Assembly: GCA_025093555.1 (NCBI GenBank)
Contig: JAIWNF010000020.1
Coordinates: 62,001 to 126,000, forward strand
Length of the DNA: 64,000 nucleotides
Reading direction: 5' to 3'
Source: Circinella umbellata
Lineage: Eukaryota > Mucoromycota > Mucoromycetes > Mucorales > Lichtheimiaceae
Shown here in pieces: positions 26,747 through 38,956 of the stretch. Both the position numbers and the translations under genes were made by a program. Every line of letters begins with the position of its first letter. Positions within the stretch are counted from its first letter, which is position 1. The notes below the pieces were generated by a model. The model saw only the letters and a list, made by a program, of their open reading frames with translations. It was not told where the DNA came from and did no database searches.

Positions 26747-29700
26747 ATGAGTCAATCCATTCTGACTCACCATGAGGTATTATTTATTACTTTTTTTTTT
26801 TTTTTTAGAAAATTTGCTTTGCTTTCAACATCCTCGGGGCAACTATAGAGAGTTTTTTATTAAAAAAAGCATGAAATTGAACTAAAATGGAAAACAAAAT
26901 AAAAACGTCATGTATTTTTAATATATAGTCTTTCTTACAAAAAGATATTTTTGCCGGCATTGTTACTTCACTTTTATTCTTTAATGAAACCCTATTACTT
27001 GTAGGTCACGGTCCTTTATTAAAAATATATAATGTTCATACAGGTCAACTATTAGCTTGTGAAGATGCATTACCTTCGAATCGTATTCATCGTATTGTAC
27101 CTGGTAAGTTTTTTTTTTTGGTGGTGGTGGGGGTTAATATTATTATTGAAGGACAGGATGGATTAAAAAGAAATGAATATACTGTTTTATAGTGGATAAA
27201 AAAAATACAGACCCTTTTAAAAAATATTATTCCATTTATGGATCAAAAACAATGCGATTAATGAGTATTACAGTAACATCCGATAATGAAGCAAGGTAAG
27301 GGGGGGCGGGTTCTATCTATTCAATGTGTAAGGGATTTCATGATTATTAGGGTAACATTAAACATCCCTTCCTTTCCCTATTTCATAAAAAGTATATCAT
27401 TAGGACATGCTTATCAATTTTCTGATTGGATTATGGATATGTGTTGGTTAGATTCTGATGAGGTAAATTATCTTCCCCAAAAAAAAAAAAAGATCACTCA
27501 AAAACTAATTATTTATTTATTTTTGATAGTTTGCATTAGCATTTGCACATAATCAAGTTGAAATTTATTCATTTATAAATGATATCCACATTGAACGTAT
27601 AGATCATATTCAATGTCAAGTGCGATGTATATTGTAAAGTCCCTCTCTTTTTATTTTTATCTTTAAAAAAAGCATTCATTTCCCTTGCGATTCAAATTCA
27701 ATTTGATATTGACTAAACTTTGGGGGTTGTTTAGATATTCTGCAAGATTTTATGGAAATACAAAAGAAAATTTAATGCTTGCTTCAGGCACTGTATTTAA
27801 TGAAGTTCATGTATGGAAAATTATGAATCGAAATAAAGAGGGAGATGGTATTGTCACGCATCAATTAAAAGGTCATGAAGGTGTTATTTTTGGTGTTCGA
27901 TTTAGTCCGGATGGTCAAATGTTAGCCAGTGTATCGGATGATCGAACCATTCGTATTTGGCCTTTAAAAGAAGAAGAAGAAGAACAGTATGTATAAAACC
28001 AAAGAAAAAAAAAATATTGATCCATGTCACTCACTTTATTATCTTATATATATATAGACAAAATCCACTAGTCATTTTTGGTCACACCGCGCGTGTATGG
28101 GATTGTCAATTTGTGGATCAATATTTAATTAGTATATCTGAAGATGCTACGTGTCGTGTATGGAAAAACACATTGGTATCGAAAGGAGAAGGAGATGAAG
28201 AAGGGGATTGTTTAGCTTGTTGGGAAGGTCATATTGGAAAAAATGTATGGAGTTGTGCCGTCAGTCCTGAACATCAAATTGTTGCTACGGGAGGTCAAGA
28301 TGCTGGTATTCGATTATGGTCTTTTGTATCCATTAAAAATAATAATATTGGTAAGGAGTTAAGAAATAGATGTTTTGATTTTTTTCGATTAACTCATAAT
28401 ATATCTATATATATATATATATAGAATCAGAAGATGATTTAACAGCTATGGATTTACCAATAACAAATGATACTAAACCAGAAACGTTTCGTAACTTTTG
28501 TCTGACGGATACAAATGCTGTAGTAGCATGTAGCAGTGAAGGGTAATATATATATCATTTAATTAGTAAATGAAGCTTAGATGAGTTTTACTTATCTATT
28601 TTATGTTTTTGATAGTCGTATTTTAAAAGGAAATGAAAAAGCAGAATGGACTGTTTTACATAATGATTCAAGTTTCAAAAAATATGCAATGATGTCTCAT
28701 TCTCCTTGTGGTAGACTTGTTGTTATTGGAAGTATTGATGGTCATTTATTAATTGTCAGTACAGAATCTATATTTGAGGTAAAAGAAAAAATTAGTCTAT
28801 TGTTTTATGGTATACTACTGATAACTAAACTTCTGTTTTTTTTATAAATAATAATTGATAGCCTATTAAACTTAAAGTACATAAAACCAAAATATTCGAA
28901 ACTTTTATTGAAACTTCCAAAGATCCAAATATTTTTTATATTATTTCTATTGGATTTGGTGAATCTATACTTTTAAATAAATTAGATATCAGTAATCCAT
29001 TATCAGTAAGTAATTCAATTTTTATCCGTCATCCATGGACCCACTCATTTTTACTAAAAAAGAACTATATATTTAGCCTACATTTAAAACACTTTATAAA
29101 CTTGGAGAACCTACTGAACGAACCACTTTATTATCATTAAAATTAGTGGAAGAAGCTAATTTATTAATTTGTGGTTCTCGTGAAGGTGCTTTAGTTATTT
29201 ATGAATTACCTTCTTTAACAGCATCCGAAGAAGAAGAAGAAGAAATAGTGGCTATTACACCTTTAATGCAATTAAGAAGATCCCATGGACGTCAAGCCAT
29301 TAGTTGTGTAACACTTAAAAATCAAAATGAGCAGGAAGTGGTATTTTGGACTACAGGACGTGATGGATGTTATGTTCAATATCGACTTGTACGAAATAAT
29401 AATAATATCAACATACCCAAGAATACAGAAAAAGAAGAAGAGGAGGAGGAGGAGGATGAGGATGATGAAGAAAAACATGTCATGAAATCGGGTATTGCTA
29501 GTCAAGGAGATACAATGATTGAAACATCAGGATGGATATTAGAAAAAGTATATCGTAACAAAGTAACTAAAGGTTGGCTTGAAGGTGCTTTATGGATTGA
29601 TGATGAATTATTACTTTTGGGATTTTATCGAAAACGATTTTTTGTATATAATGAAACTAAAACATTTGAGGTAAATTATTCAGATATTTCAAAAAAAAAA

Positions 29701-31782
29701 AAATGGGTCATGAAATAATAATAATAATAATAATTATATATTTAGTTGGTTTCTATTGCTTGTGGTGGAGCTCATCGACGTTGGCAATTTAAAGCAACAG
29801 ATACAAAATTAAATTTAGCTACATTTACATTTGTTCGAAAAGAACAGGTAAAAAAAAAGAAAAAAGAATATCCAAGTTGAGGGGAAAAAAATATAACTAA
29901 ATTATTTTTGATTCTATATAGCTCTATGCTTATTTCCGTAATGAATCATCTACTCACGGGGGCTTTAATAGTACAGTCATTCAAGATAATTTCCATGGTC
30001 GAGATGTTCGTGCCATTCGATATCTTAGTAAGTTATATCTCTCAGAAAAGTTATATTCTTTATTTATTAAATGATTTTTGTATTTTTTTTTTGCTTTTGA
30101 TAGATTCTACAATAACAAATGATCCTTCTTTTCCTTTGGTATTTGCTTCTGCTGGTGAAGATACTGTTCTTAAATTCCATCAATGTAAGTTATAGATTTT
30201 TTCTTGAAAAAGGTTTGATATTCACTCTTAATTTTTTTTTATAGATATTCCATCATTCAATACCAAATTTGCAACACTTTCAAGTGTTCGAAAACATAAA
30301 TCTGTTATTAAATCCATTGATACAAGTCGAGGTATAACTTTATATAAATATATATTATCATGTATCCATTTATACTTATTAAAAAATGTTTCATAGGCAT
30401 TGATACATTATTATTTACAAGTGGTGCAAGAGAAGAATTATGGTGTTGGAAACTTGAAGTTACCATGCCAACCCATATGAAAGAAGGTGATTTATTGGAT
30501 CTTAATTGCCTTGAATGGGCTGTATGTCCAACAGTGAGGTATATATTATTATTATTTATAAGATTCTAAAACTTCTCATGCATCCTCATGTCTTATTTTT
30601 ACTCTATTTATCTTTAATATAGTCAAGTGATTGAAACTCGTATTATGGATATCACTGTTTATGCTATTGATCCAAGTCGAGGATTACATTTAGTTGGTGC
30701 AGGTTATTCTGATTCTACTGTTAGAGTAAGTTATTATTTTTAAACGGATACAGTTATCTGAGGGGGGACATGATATATCATTCTAATTCATTATTATCTT
30801 AAATAGATTTGGTTGTTTAATGAAAAATCAAGACAATTTTCACTTGTAGCGGATGGATCTTGGCATAGAAGATGTTTATTACAAATGGATCATGTGGTTA
30901 TACCTAATGAACAAGGAAATGATCGAATTTTATTCTTTACAGGTGCGACAGATGGACGGTAAAGAAAAAATAACTATTTTTATTTATAGATGCTATATAA
31001 ACCCCCCACCCAAAGGAATCTGACACTTACCCATCATTTATATATATGTATATATTGAATCTAGTGTTGCTATATGGGATATCAGTCAACAATTACATGC
31101 ATGTATTCAAGATGTAGATGGATTAGAAGCCGATCCTACATTAACAGCAGCTAAATTTGATGAGCCACTTTATCATTATCAACCTCATCAATCAGGTGTC
31201 AATTGTCTTCAAGTAGCTTATAATCATGATGGTAAAAAAAAATTATATATATTTTTTCTTAGTTATATAATTTTCATAATAATTCTAATTTCTTTATTTT
31301 TTTAATTAGACAAATCTTTAATTATTGTTACTGGAGGTGAAGATAATGCACTTGTCGCTGCTAAATTTAATATTACTTCTTTAGAAGAAAGTGATATTGT
31401 TCCTTGTGGAAAACCTTATTCTATTTTAGATGCTCATGCCTCTTCTGTTACAGGAACATGTTTTATTAATAATAATAAGGCTGTTCTTTCCACATCAACT
31501 GATCAACGATTAAATATATGGAAAATTAATGAGGATGAAGGAATTCGCTTGGATTGGATACATGGTTCATTTGTTGATGTACCTGATGCATCTACTATGG
31601 ATACTATTGAATATGGGTAAAAATAATTTCATTTTCTATTATTTTTATAGGATGGGGATCAATTATATATATCTAACAATCTCTCTTTTATATATCAATA
31701 TAATTTTAGTGGTGTCACACATGCTGCTATTGCTGGTATTGGATTTGAAAGCTTTAAAATTCCTTTGAACAACTCACAATAA
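26747..31782 (+). CDS. WDR6: WDR6/Rtt10 (Trm734) WD40 protein
   Basis: WDR6 (yeast Rtt10/Trm734) is the WD40 partner of the Trm7/FTSJ1 methyltransferase, which makes 2'-O-methylguanosine at wobble position 34 of certain tRNAs. The small first exon [10 protein letters not shown] (26747) splices to [20 protein letters not shown], followed by [18 protein letters not shown] repeats follow: [77 protein letters not shown]. The middle region includes [16 protein letters not shown]. Later come [48 protein letters not shown] and [18 protein letters not shown]. The end is [12 protein letters not shown] then TAA at 31780-31782. A strongly acidic insert of about 20 residues is near 29430-29475. About twenty short introns are evident. 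It starts 362 bp from VAS1, head to head. Confidence 0.94.
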
Positions 31783-31969
31783 TAATAATAATAAAAAGAT
31801 GCATTTGTAGATAATAATAAATAGAAGAAATAGAGTAGACACCTTTTTTTTTTACTTAACCCCTCCCACACACACGCATCCATTCCTTTTTCATTTTATA
31901 ATAATTAAACCTTTATAGTATAATAAATAATCATATTCTCCATTTGATTATACACAAGAAAACTCCTCA

Positions 31970-32000
<31 letters not shown>

Positions 32001-32220
32001 TTTTAATTCAGAAAGAAAAAAGAAGTACAATTTTTTTTTGTTGTCTAAAGGAAAAGAAGGTGTTTTGTTGTTTGAAAGGTCGAGAGAATAAAAGTCGTAT
32101 TCGTGTATGTGTGTGTAAGTTATTTATATGTACAATTGTATATTAAAAAAAAATGACATTTTCCGTTTGACTTTTAAGTTTTCTTTTTTTTTTTTTTACG
32201 ATTCATGTTATTGATTGGGT
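31783..32220. other. Convergent 3' region between WDR6 and MRPL36
   Basis: Holds the 3' ends of two converging genes. It contains AAT/ATA trinucleotide runs, poly-T tracts and short TG repeats, and no gene. Confidence 0.5.
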
Positions 32221-32448
32221 TTATCCTTGACGTTGCTTATGTTTCTTGTTCTTGTTACATGTAACAAAAAGTTTTCCACGTCTTCGAACAGTATTACAAC
32301 CATCACATAACTTCTTGACGGATGATCGTACTTTCATGGTACGTACAAGTTGAAGTGTTGCATTGGTAGATACAATGGGTGTTGACAATGAGACGGGTTG
32401 TCGTGTTTGTTGAAATAATGTACGTGAAAATTGTGCAAGAAATGACAT
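32221..32448 (-). CDS. RTC6: Mitochondrial ribosomal protein bL36m
   Basis: A 75-residue, intronless protein. Residues about 38-75 match bacterial-type ribosomal protein L36: [28 protein letters not shown] and the invariant KHKQRQG end. Two cysteines in CDGC, a third in VTC and a histidine in KHKQ form the zinc-binding set seen in zinc-type L36. The spacing C-x5-H is one residue longer than in many homologues. The first 37 residues are rich in Ser, Thr, Arg and Gln with no acidic residues, as expected for a mitochondrial presequence. It belongs to the large subunit of the mitochondrial ribosome. Confidence 0.95.
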   Translation of the reverse strand: MSFLAQFSRTLFQQTRQPVSLSTPIVSTNATLQLVRTMKVRSSVKKLCDGCNTVRRRGKLFVTCNKNKKHKQRQG

Positions 32449-33404
32449 TTTTTTTTTTTTTTTCCAAAAAAGAAATGGGTTCTATAAATAAAAGACAAAA
32501 AAAAATGTTTATTTTTCCATGCCTTACCCATATTTTTTTTTTTGATGCGGCACTTGAAATACTCGTTTTTACTAGGTAACAAAAAAATATGAAAATTATC
32601 AATTATTCAGGAACAATCACCATGAATGAGGAAAACCCCCTCACGTATATTTGGCTCATGGAACATACATCCTATTCTTTTCTAAATCTAATATTTATTA
32701 TCTATAGCAAACAATTATTTTGATCGTTTATTCTCATATATTCTTATATTGGGTATGAGATTAAACCTCTTATTTTGATACGTACATTTTATAATGTGTT
32801 GCTAGACAACAACATTTTTTTTTTTGCAAAAATACTACGTATTCTTCAATAAAAATAATTGTCACTGATAAGAGTTCCTTTTTTATTAGCAATAAAATCA
32901 ATACTTATGCGATTAAAGAATAGTATGTACATACGTGCGTACGTACGTATCAGTGGTTTCTACTCAACGTACTTGACTGTGCTCACTATAGAACAATGGG
33001 ACATGGTCGTTTTAGTGTATTAAAACAAAGAAGGAGGAAAAGGCTTTTATTATCTTAATAAGTAAAAGAATGTTTGGTTTCTTTTGTAGACAAAGATAAG
33101 AATGAATGAAGTAGAATATGGTATGATAAGATGGTGGGATTTATCCGTAACTTTGAAACGGTAGATATATTAAAAGGTTGAACGATAAGCAAAAATAAAA
33201 AAAAATGATAGAATGAATATACAAAATAATAGAAATGAGAGAACAGATATATATATGGCGCTTGATGTTGGAATAGGATTGTCGATAGTTGAAATTAATA
33301 TACTGTTCTTGGTATTGATATAATTTAATGTTCCTTTTAATACGTTTTTGGATTCTCAAACTAATGTAATCAAAGGAACGACTCTTTTATAGAACGTATC
33401 AGGA
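32449..33404. other. Intergenic, upstream of MRPL36
   Basis: No gene is seen. A self-complementary run TACGTGCGTACGTACGTACGTA lies at 32930-32950, one of several TACGTA-rich spots in the window. The frame 33141-33359 (minus) has no motif. Confidence 0.45.
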
Positions 33405-33791
33405 ATGGGAATCGGACCCAAGGTATATAAACGATCCATATTGCCAGATGGAACGTCCATCCATTTCAAAAATGAAAAAATCGATTTTGAAATCTACGAA
33501 AATTTCGTCAATTCCACGAAAACTGGAGGAACAAAAAAAAAATTAAAAAAAGATCTGTTTGAATCATGTTTATCAATTTCAGATATATGATTACCGTTGA
33601 TGATGAACCCTGGAATATGTAAGTGTTGGGTATTTTTGGGTTGCCATCTTTAATAAATGCCAAACAATATCTTTTGAGAGATTTTGCAAGTTTTGGCCTT
33701 GGTTCGGTTATATATTTCATCGATCCAACTCCACCACGACTGAGACCCGCCCCTCCCTGGGACCAAAGTTATCATGAAGATGTTTAATTAG
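33405..33791 (+). other. Exon-like remnants of an unknown gene
   Basis: Open segments MGIGPKVYKRSILPDG (from 33405), MITVDDEPWN (about 33580-33615, preceded by a TTTCAG acceptor and followed by a GTAAGT donor) and QYLLRDFASFGLGSVIYF (about 33660-33715) look like conserved peptide, but they are not joined in one clean frame. I do not recognise the family. It may be a decayed gene like others in this island, or chance. Confidence 0.25.
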
Positions 33792-34009
33792 AAACATCTA
33801 CTTTTGTTCCCGTCTCTTTTTTTCTTGTTGATGGTGTGATACCAGAAACCGACCGATTTTCATTAATTCTTTTGCTAAAAGAAACACTAGCTTTATCACC
33901 ACTAAAGATTAAGTATCCATGTTAAGACAATTTGTATCTATTATATAATTATATGTATATTTTGATCACATAACATGAAGACATACTCATAGCCTAAAAC
34001 TCGCTTTTA
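33792..34009. other. Short spacer
   Basis: No feature is supported. Confidence 0.4.
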
Positions 34010-35190
34010 TCATAACACTTCTCGATAAAAACCCCACAATTGGCGAACCACAGTAGCTTCTGTTTCATGCAAAGGGAGTGACTGTCGCAAAGCTGTCCAC
34101 GCAGCAAAAGTCTGCTACTGCTGCTGCTGTTGTTGCAGGTCAATTCTCAAGCGACGAAGGAACACAACCAGCCATCCTGATGGTGGTGGTGGATCGAGAG
34201 GGTTGCAAGCAAGGTTCCTTATAGAACGCCCATACCGTTCATTCTCAGCCCGCCTGGGACGACGAAAAGCACGCCAGCATACATGATGCGCGAGAGGTAG
34301 TCGTGGGCGACCACTACCACGACGTCTTTCTTGTTCTTGGTGTGCTTGATGTGTTGGTGTAATGTCCTATATCGTATTTTATTTTACAATATAGTTTATT
34401 TAATTTTTTCACTTCTATGTTACTATCAGGTAATGCGTATTCTTATTATTGATAGTAGCATTACTATTACTTCTTGTCCTTCTTAATGATATAAGTATGA
34501 GTCTAAATTATCCCCAATTGTCGATTCAACCCAATGCGAATCAGATTTAGATGGATGGAAATGTTTTCACATGTGTATACCAATCAGATTCTCAAGGTCG
34601 TACTACAAAGACAAATTACGATAAATAACAAATAAAAAAGAGAGAAGACATACTACACCAGATAATTTGTTCAAGTACTCTGTTATTTCAACAGGCAATG
34701 GCTTGAGTACGGGTTTATGGTATGTTCGTATTTCATTTATTTCATGATCTTTAAAATACTTTTTCCAACAAGAATCCATTATATCGAAAATACGAATGCA
34801 AAGAGCTACCATGAAAACAGAGGTCAGTTTTCTCATTATACTTCACTTGTATTATATAGAGTCATTTAAATGTAATACATACTGTTCATATAAACACTCT
34901 TGGACAAATGCATGCATGTTATCTTGTATATTTTTACCAGTCATCCAATTCCATTTTGCATACTTCAGCTTTGTTGTATGTATATTGCTGACAAACCCCT
35001 TTACCTCTGCAGCCCATGGGGTATCAGATGATGTCTTTGAATAATAGGATGAAAGACCCAGAGATTCAACATTTCTGTTAAATATTGAGGCGATCTCTTG
35101 ACACCGGATCACCAACATCTCAACTAGCTTCCAGTTCCTGTACCGTCTTGACACCGGATTGTCAACTATTCGCCCAAATAATTGTGATCA
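34010..35190 (-). pseudogene. Decayed multi-exon gene with AT-hook-like and polyQ segments, unknown family
   Basis: Exon-like segments on the minus strand, in order: about 34880-35190 (NWKLVEMLVIRCQEIASIF, KYAKWNWMTGKNIQDNMHAF), joined in phase to about 34660-34825 (LCIRIFDIMDSCWKKYFKDH, KPVLKPLPVEITEYLNKL), then about 34500-34605 (SDSHWVESTIGDNLDSYL, preceded by an in-frame TGA), then 34010-34365 (RRGSGRPRLPLAHHVCWRAF, DPPPPSGWLVVFLRRLRIDL, a Gln run, TFAAWTALRQSLPLHE, stop at 34010). A TAG interrupts the Gln run near 34115. SGRPRLP resembles an AT-hook core, but it is a single weak motif. The last exon is clearly more GC-rich than its surroundings. The family was not recognised; a transposon-associated Mucoromycota gene is my best guess. 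Confidence 0.45.
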
Positions 35191-36576
35191 AAGCTTTCTG
35201 TAATCTATTTTGCCTGTAGATTTTTCAATGACAAACCGTCAGCTTGTCAATTAGAAAACGATCAAAACGTGATATCGTCCCCAGTATTGGGGGCGTTCCA
35301 TGATATAATTTTCAATTTCTATCAAAGTGGAAAAAATAAATATGATCGTTATTCATGACTTTTCGGCAACAAAAAAATTTAAAGGTGGTACCCGACATGA
35401 ATCCGAACATACTCCTGGGGCTACCAGACCCACAAATGACTTGATAAAATAAACGCGCCTTTATAAATGCACAATATTGTACTGGGTACTTCAATCAACA
35501 ACAATGCTCAAAATAAAGTTAAATAAACTGCAATTCATTCTCGTATGTGAAAACTTGAGAGTAGACCCCACACCCAAGGCTTTTATTGATATTACCATCA
35601 AATCAGGAGACGGACAGACAGTTATACAGATTGCAAAGCAACAATCTTCTGATTCCATGGGCGGTCATGCCTCATTGTGAAGAAAAAAATCGTGTCCTTT
35701 TGGAGTTAGCTTCTGATAAAATTGTTTTACAAAGGGCCACTGATGGTCGGACGTATTTGATAATATTTCACATTCTAACAAAACTTTGAACGGCATGAAC
35801 TCGAGGAAAGATGAATTCATGCCATACGCATAATTTAAGTTTTTATGTAGGGATTTGAATTATTTTGATGGTTTAAGCCAGGATACTTTTGATTTTAAAT
35901 ACTAAACGATTGGAGCACGAACGTATTGATAATCAACACTAATTTTTTTTTACATCTTTCTTTTTTTGCTTTTTTAGGGGACTGGATATATAGATATGTA
36001 ACCCCACCCCTCCATTTTTTCTTCTTCAAATGACAGATGGAGATAAATAAATATCATATTATAGATTAACAATAGGTATCAGTAGAATATGACTATAAAA
36101 TTCTTCATATAAAATTCTTCATATAATGACCAATATCCACTACAATAATTTATTACAGTAAAAACTACGTAGCTCTTTTTTTTATAATATTGCTAAACAT
36201 AGCGTCGTTTTTTATAACAATGGTCTCCTTGGTTTTTTGAACTTCAATTATTTTATATACCCAACCAGGCGTTGGTGTCACTTTTTATGATTGCTCAATG
36301 GAACGAATGAGATTATATTCTTCTTTCTCTACTACCAAGTCTTTGCATTACTGTTTTAATTTCACGCTTATCAAGTTTATGTACAATTGTAAATTACCCC
36401 ATCGTATATTTCATTATGATAACGACAATAATTACTACATGCTTTGAGTTTCATTTTATTTAATACATACGTATTGTGTTGATAATGATCAAGTGAAATG
36501 ATATATAAAATAAATGGATACTTTGAGTTTGTATGAAGCTGTTTTTGTCTAGCGATCAAGTCTATCAAACCGAAAT
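35191..36576. other. Accessory intergenic region; possible exon remnants
   Basis: Plus-strand segments near 35520-35640 (ENLRVDPTPKAFIDITIKSG) and 35660-35760 (CEEKNRVLLELASDKIVLQR, ATDGRTYL) look protein-like but lie in different frames and cannot be joined confidently. The rest is AT-rich without features. Confidence 0.3.
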
Positions 36577-37342
36577 AAAAAACTGAAAAGCTGTTTATAT
36601 ATATACTGGTAGATAATTATTAAAATGACATTATTTTATTACATGGTATAAGATATTATTCTATTGGTATTGAAATACATGTATAGCGCTTATGCGTATT
36701 ACGGAAATGAGCTTTTTTTTTATCTATATATCATAGGATGAGAGGAGAGGGGTTATATTACAAGGTATAATAGTCATATTGTCATTCAAAATTCTACTTT
36801 CGGAATAAAAAATAGTCGGCCTTGACTTGATAAGTAGTGGACCTAGGTGATTTTTTTTGCACTCTATCCAATTTTGATTTCTTCTTAAAGTGTCTTGATA
36901 TCGATGATCTTGCTGATTGCTCTGCGAAGGAGCTTGTGCTGATACTACTACCATCATTGAAAGCAGAGTGACGACTAGCATTGTCGAGAGATAAACTACG
37001 TCGAAGTTGATTGAGATCAACACTTTGGATTGAGATTTGAGATGATAACGAAAGCATTATATTGTTCTTGGTTTTATTCTTGTCTTGTTATTTGATAAAG
37101 AGGATGTGTTTATAATAATAAATAATTCAAAATCAATGCAGAGTTGTGGGAGTATTTATATAAAATTTTATCATTATGGCAACACTATTTGATTACAAAT
37201 CTATTTCTTGATCCAAAGTAAATAGAAGACATTTTTTGATCTGTAGCTCGGAGTTTCCATGCATTACTAATACAAGCACCCATAGAACATATGGTAAGAA
37301 TGTGGCGGTGATGTCAATTAAACAGTGCTGGTGGTTACACAT
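36577..37342 (-). repeat. Duplicated segment, copy A (partner 44889-45659)
   Basis: A roughly 0.77 kb segment present again in the same orientation at 44889-45659. Similarity covers the small gene body, its 5' flank (TATTTATATAAAAT...TTATCAT, TTTGATTACAAAT, TTGATCCAAAGTAAA) and sequence ending GGTGGTTACAC / TGATGGTTACAC. Divergence is substantial, so the duplication is old. Confidence 0.75.
36724..37057 (-). pseudogene. Small Ser-rich paralogue, copy A, frameshifted C-terminus
   Basis: Minus-strand frame starting MLSLSSQISIQSVDLNQLRR and continuing RSLSLDNASRHSAF, SARSSISRHFKKKSK, ending at 36794. It aligns with copy B at 45010-45357. Beyond an A8 run (about 36850-36857) the similarity to copy B moves to another frame (KSRPTIFYSESRIL against KPKPIIFYPRIDNF), so one copy has a frameshift. 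I do not recognise the family. It is hydrophilic and Ser/Lys-rich, with no signal peptide or membrane span in the conserved part. Confidence 0.5.
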
Positions 37343-37364
37343 ATAATTTATTTTGGGTAGGTAT

Positions 37365-37675
37365 GCTTTTGTGCATTATAATTATTTTTTTTTGCGCACC
37401 CTAATTTTATTTTTGCGCATATAAAAATATTTCGAAAATGGATAATGATAATGTTCTCGAATATATTTAATAACGGCATTGAATATTAAGATTATTAAGA
37501 AATAACTATGAATTATAATATATTTTCTGAAATAGATGAGCATTGTAAGGAAGTTTATTTGTATGGAGTTAATGCGCAAAAATAAAAGTAGGGTGCGCAA
37601 AAAAAATTAATGGAGTTCGTACGCAAAAATAAAATCCCAAGTGCGCAAAAAAAAAAAATTATAATGCGCAAAAGC
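37365..37675. mobile_element. MITE-like element with about 60 bp terminal inverted repeats
   Basis: The left end GCTTTTGTGCATTATAAT... (37365-37424) is the inverted complement of the right end ...ATTATAATGCGCAAAAGC (37616-37675), with only a few differences. Each arm contains two TTTTGCGCA modules. A second internal inverted pair lies at 37386-37424 and 37570-37607. The element is 311 bp and has no coding capacity. I saw no clear target-site duplication. It lies 22 bp beyond duplicated segment A. Confidence 0.7.
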
Positions 37676-38143
37676 AGTCTAAAATCCAGTACTAAGCATA
37701 TTTCCCCTCTTATATATTTGCATCTATTGAATCTTTTTGCTACACTATTCTCAGCAGCTGCTTGCTATAACAATACCGTCCAGCATAAGACTAAACGGGG
37801 ATCGTTATATCAAATTATCATTATAAGGAGTTGTGGATCTGAGTTATAATGAGCAGATAAAATGGTATCAGCTCACTTGTATGACGCTGTTCCCAAAAAA
37901 GAAGAAAAAGAAAGCTCCAGAACATTCTATTGTTCTTCGTGATAAATAAGTATTACCTATTCTGTTTTGCAAAAACAAGTAACGAAATCTGTAGAACAAT
38001 GTGTCATTCATAGTATAGATAAGGTATATAAAAACATTACAAAAATAAAAACATTCTTTTTTTTTGGAACAATTTTTAATTAAATATGTCCCCTCTCATC
38101 ACCCCCATCCGAATTGCAACCAGATCATCTACACATATAAATA
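37676..38143. other. Intergenic, upstream of the HTH gene
   Basis: No gene is supported. The frame 37610-37849 overlaps the MITE end and is judged spurious. Confidence 0.4.
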
Positions 38144-38741
38144 ATGCTGATGTCCCACAAGAAAAAACTCCGCCAGTCTCTTACAAAACGCCAAAAAGGA
38201 CAAGTTGAACTAGCACAATGGGCAAAGGAAAAATGGAATCTTAGAACTGCTCCTGCCCAATCTACCATTTCAGAGATTGATCTGAGTAAAAAGGATGAAT
38301 TTTTGGCTATGACTGATGAAGAAATTGATGGCAAAAGAAACAGACGGTGTGTCCGTCCAAGTATTGATTCGACTCCAGATAAAGAATCGAACGATATTCA
38401 AGCTGAAACTATCGGGCTGGATAATGGTATGTATTATGTATATGTATAAGTTATAAACAGTATACTTCAACTTGTCGTTATACTGATAGTTAGCCATAGA
38501 TATTACGACTCAAAAACAAGAAGAACAGCGGAGCCATGATCAACAGAAAAATCAAAAACCAATTTTTACAAAGAAGGAGCAGAGGGAACATATCACCGAG
38601 TTCTTGGATAAGATAGTAGTTAAACATGAATCTGATCTTGAGCTTATTAAACTCCTGAGAAAAAAAGCTCAAAGGTTAAAGTCAGAAGAGCAGAAAAGTG
38701 CCCAGCAAACTAGCATTACTTTTTTTTTAAAAAAAAAATAA
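38144..38741 (+). CDS. Small CENP-B/Tc5-type HTH protein with C-terminal PIP-like motif
   Basis: Exon 1 (38144-38426) encodes a CENP-B-N/Tc5-type helix-turn-helix: SLTKRQKGQVELAQWAKEKW, then NLRTAPAQSTISEI and DEFLAMTDEEIDGKRNRR. This is the DNA-binding module of pogo/Tigger transposases and their domesticated descendants; the first helix looks shorter than usual. A GTATGT donor leads to exon 2 from about 38496, with two acceptors 6 nt apart, both in frame. Exon 2 is charged and helical (EHITEFLDKIVVKHESDLEL, IKLLRKKAQRLK) and ends QQTSITFFLKKK and TAA at 38741. QTSITFFL nearly matches the PCNA-interacting PIP box (Q-x-x-I-x-x-F-F), with Leu in the last place. No DDE catalytic domain fits in about 180 residues. 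It may be an internally deleted transposase or a domesticated DNA-binding protein. Confidence 0.65.
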
Positions 38742-38956
38742 ACCTATTAGTTGTTCGCTCAATATAACGATACTTTTCTGAAACGTTGTCAACTACCATG
38801 ATAGAAAATTAACGATACTGTCTAGCAAGAATATTAAAGAAAGTGTAATCATATTATTATATACGTACTTAGAAAAATGAAAATAGAAATCCAACTGAGA
38901 TAATGATAATGAATTCGTCACATGTTTTCTATTGATAATACGTATATAAAATATAC

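Noticed and set aside
35096..35165. Repeat of TCTTGACACCGGAT 50 bp apart
   Set aside because: A single short direct repeat inside a decayed gene; no further structure supports a functional reading.
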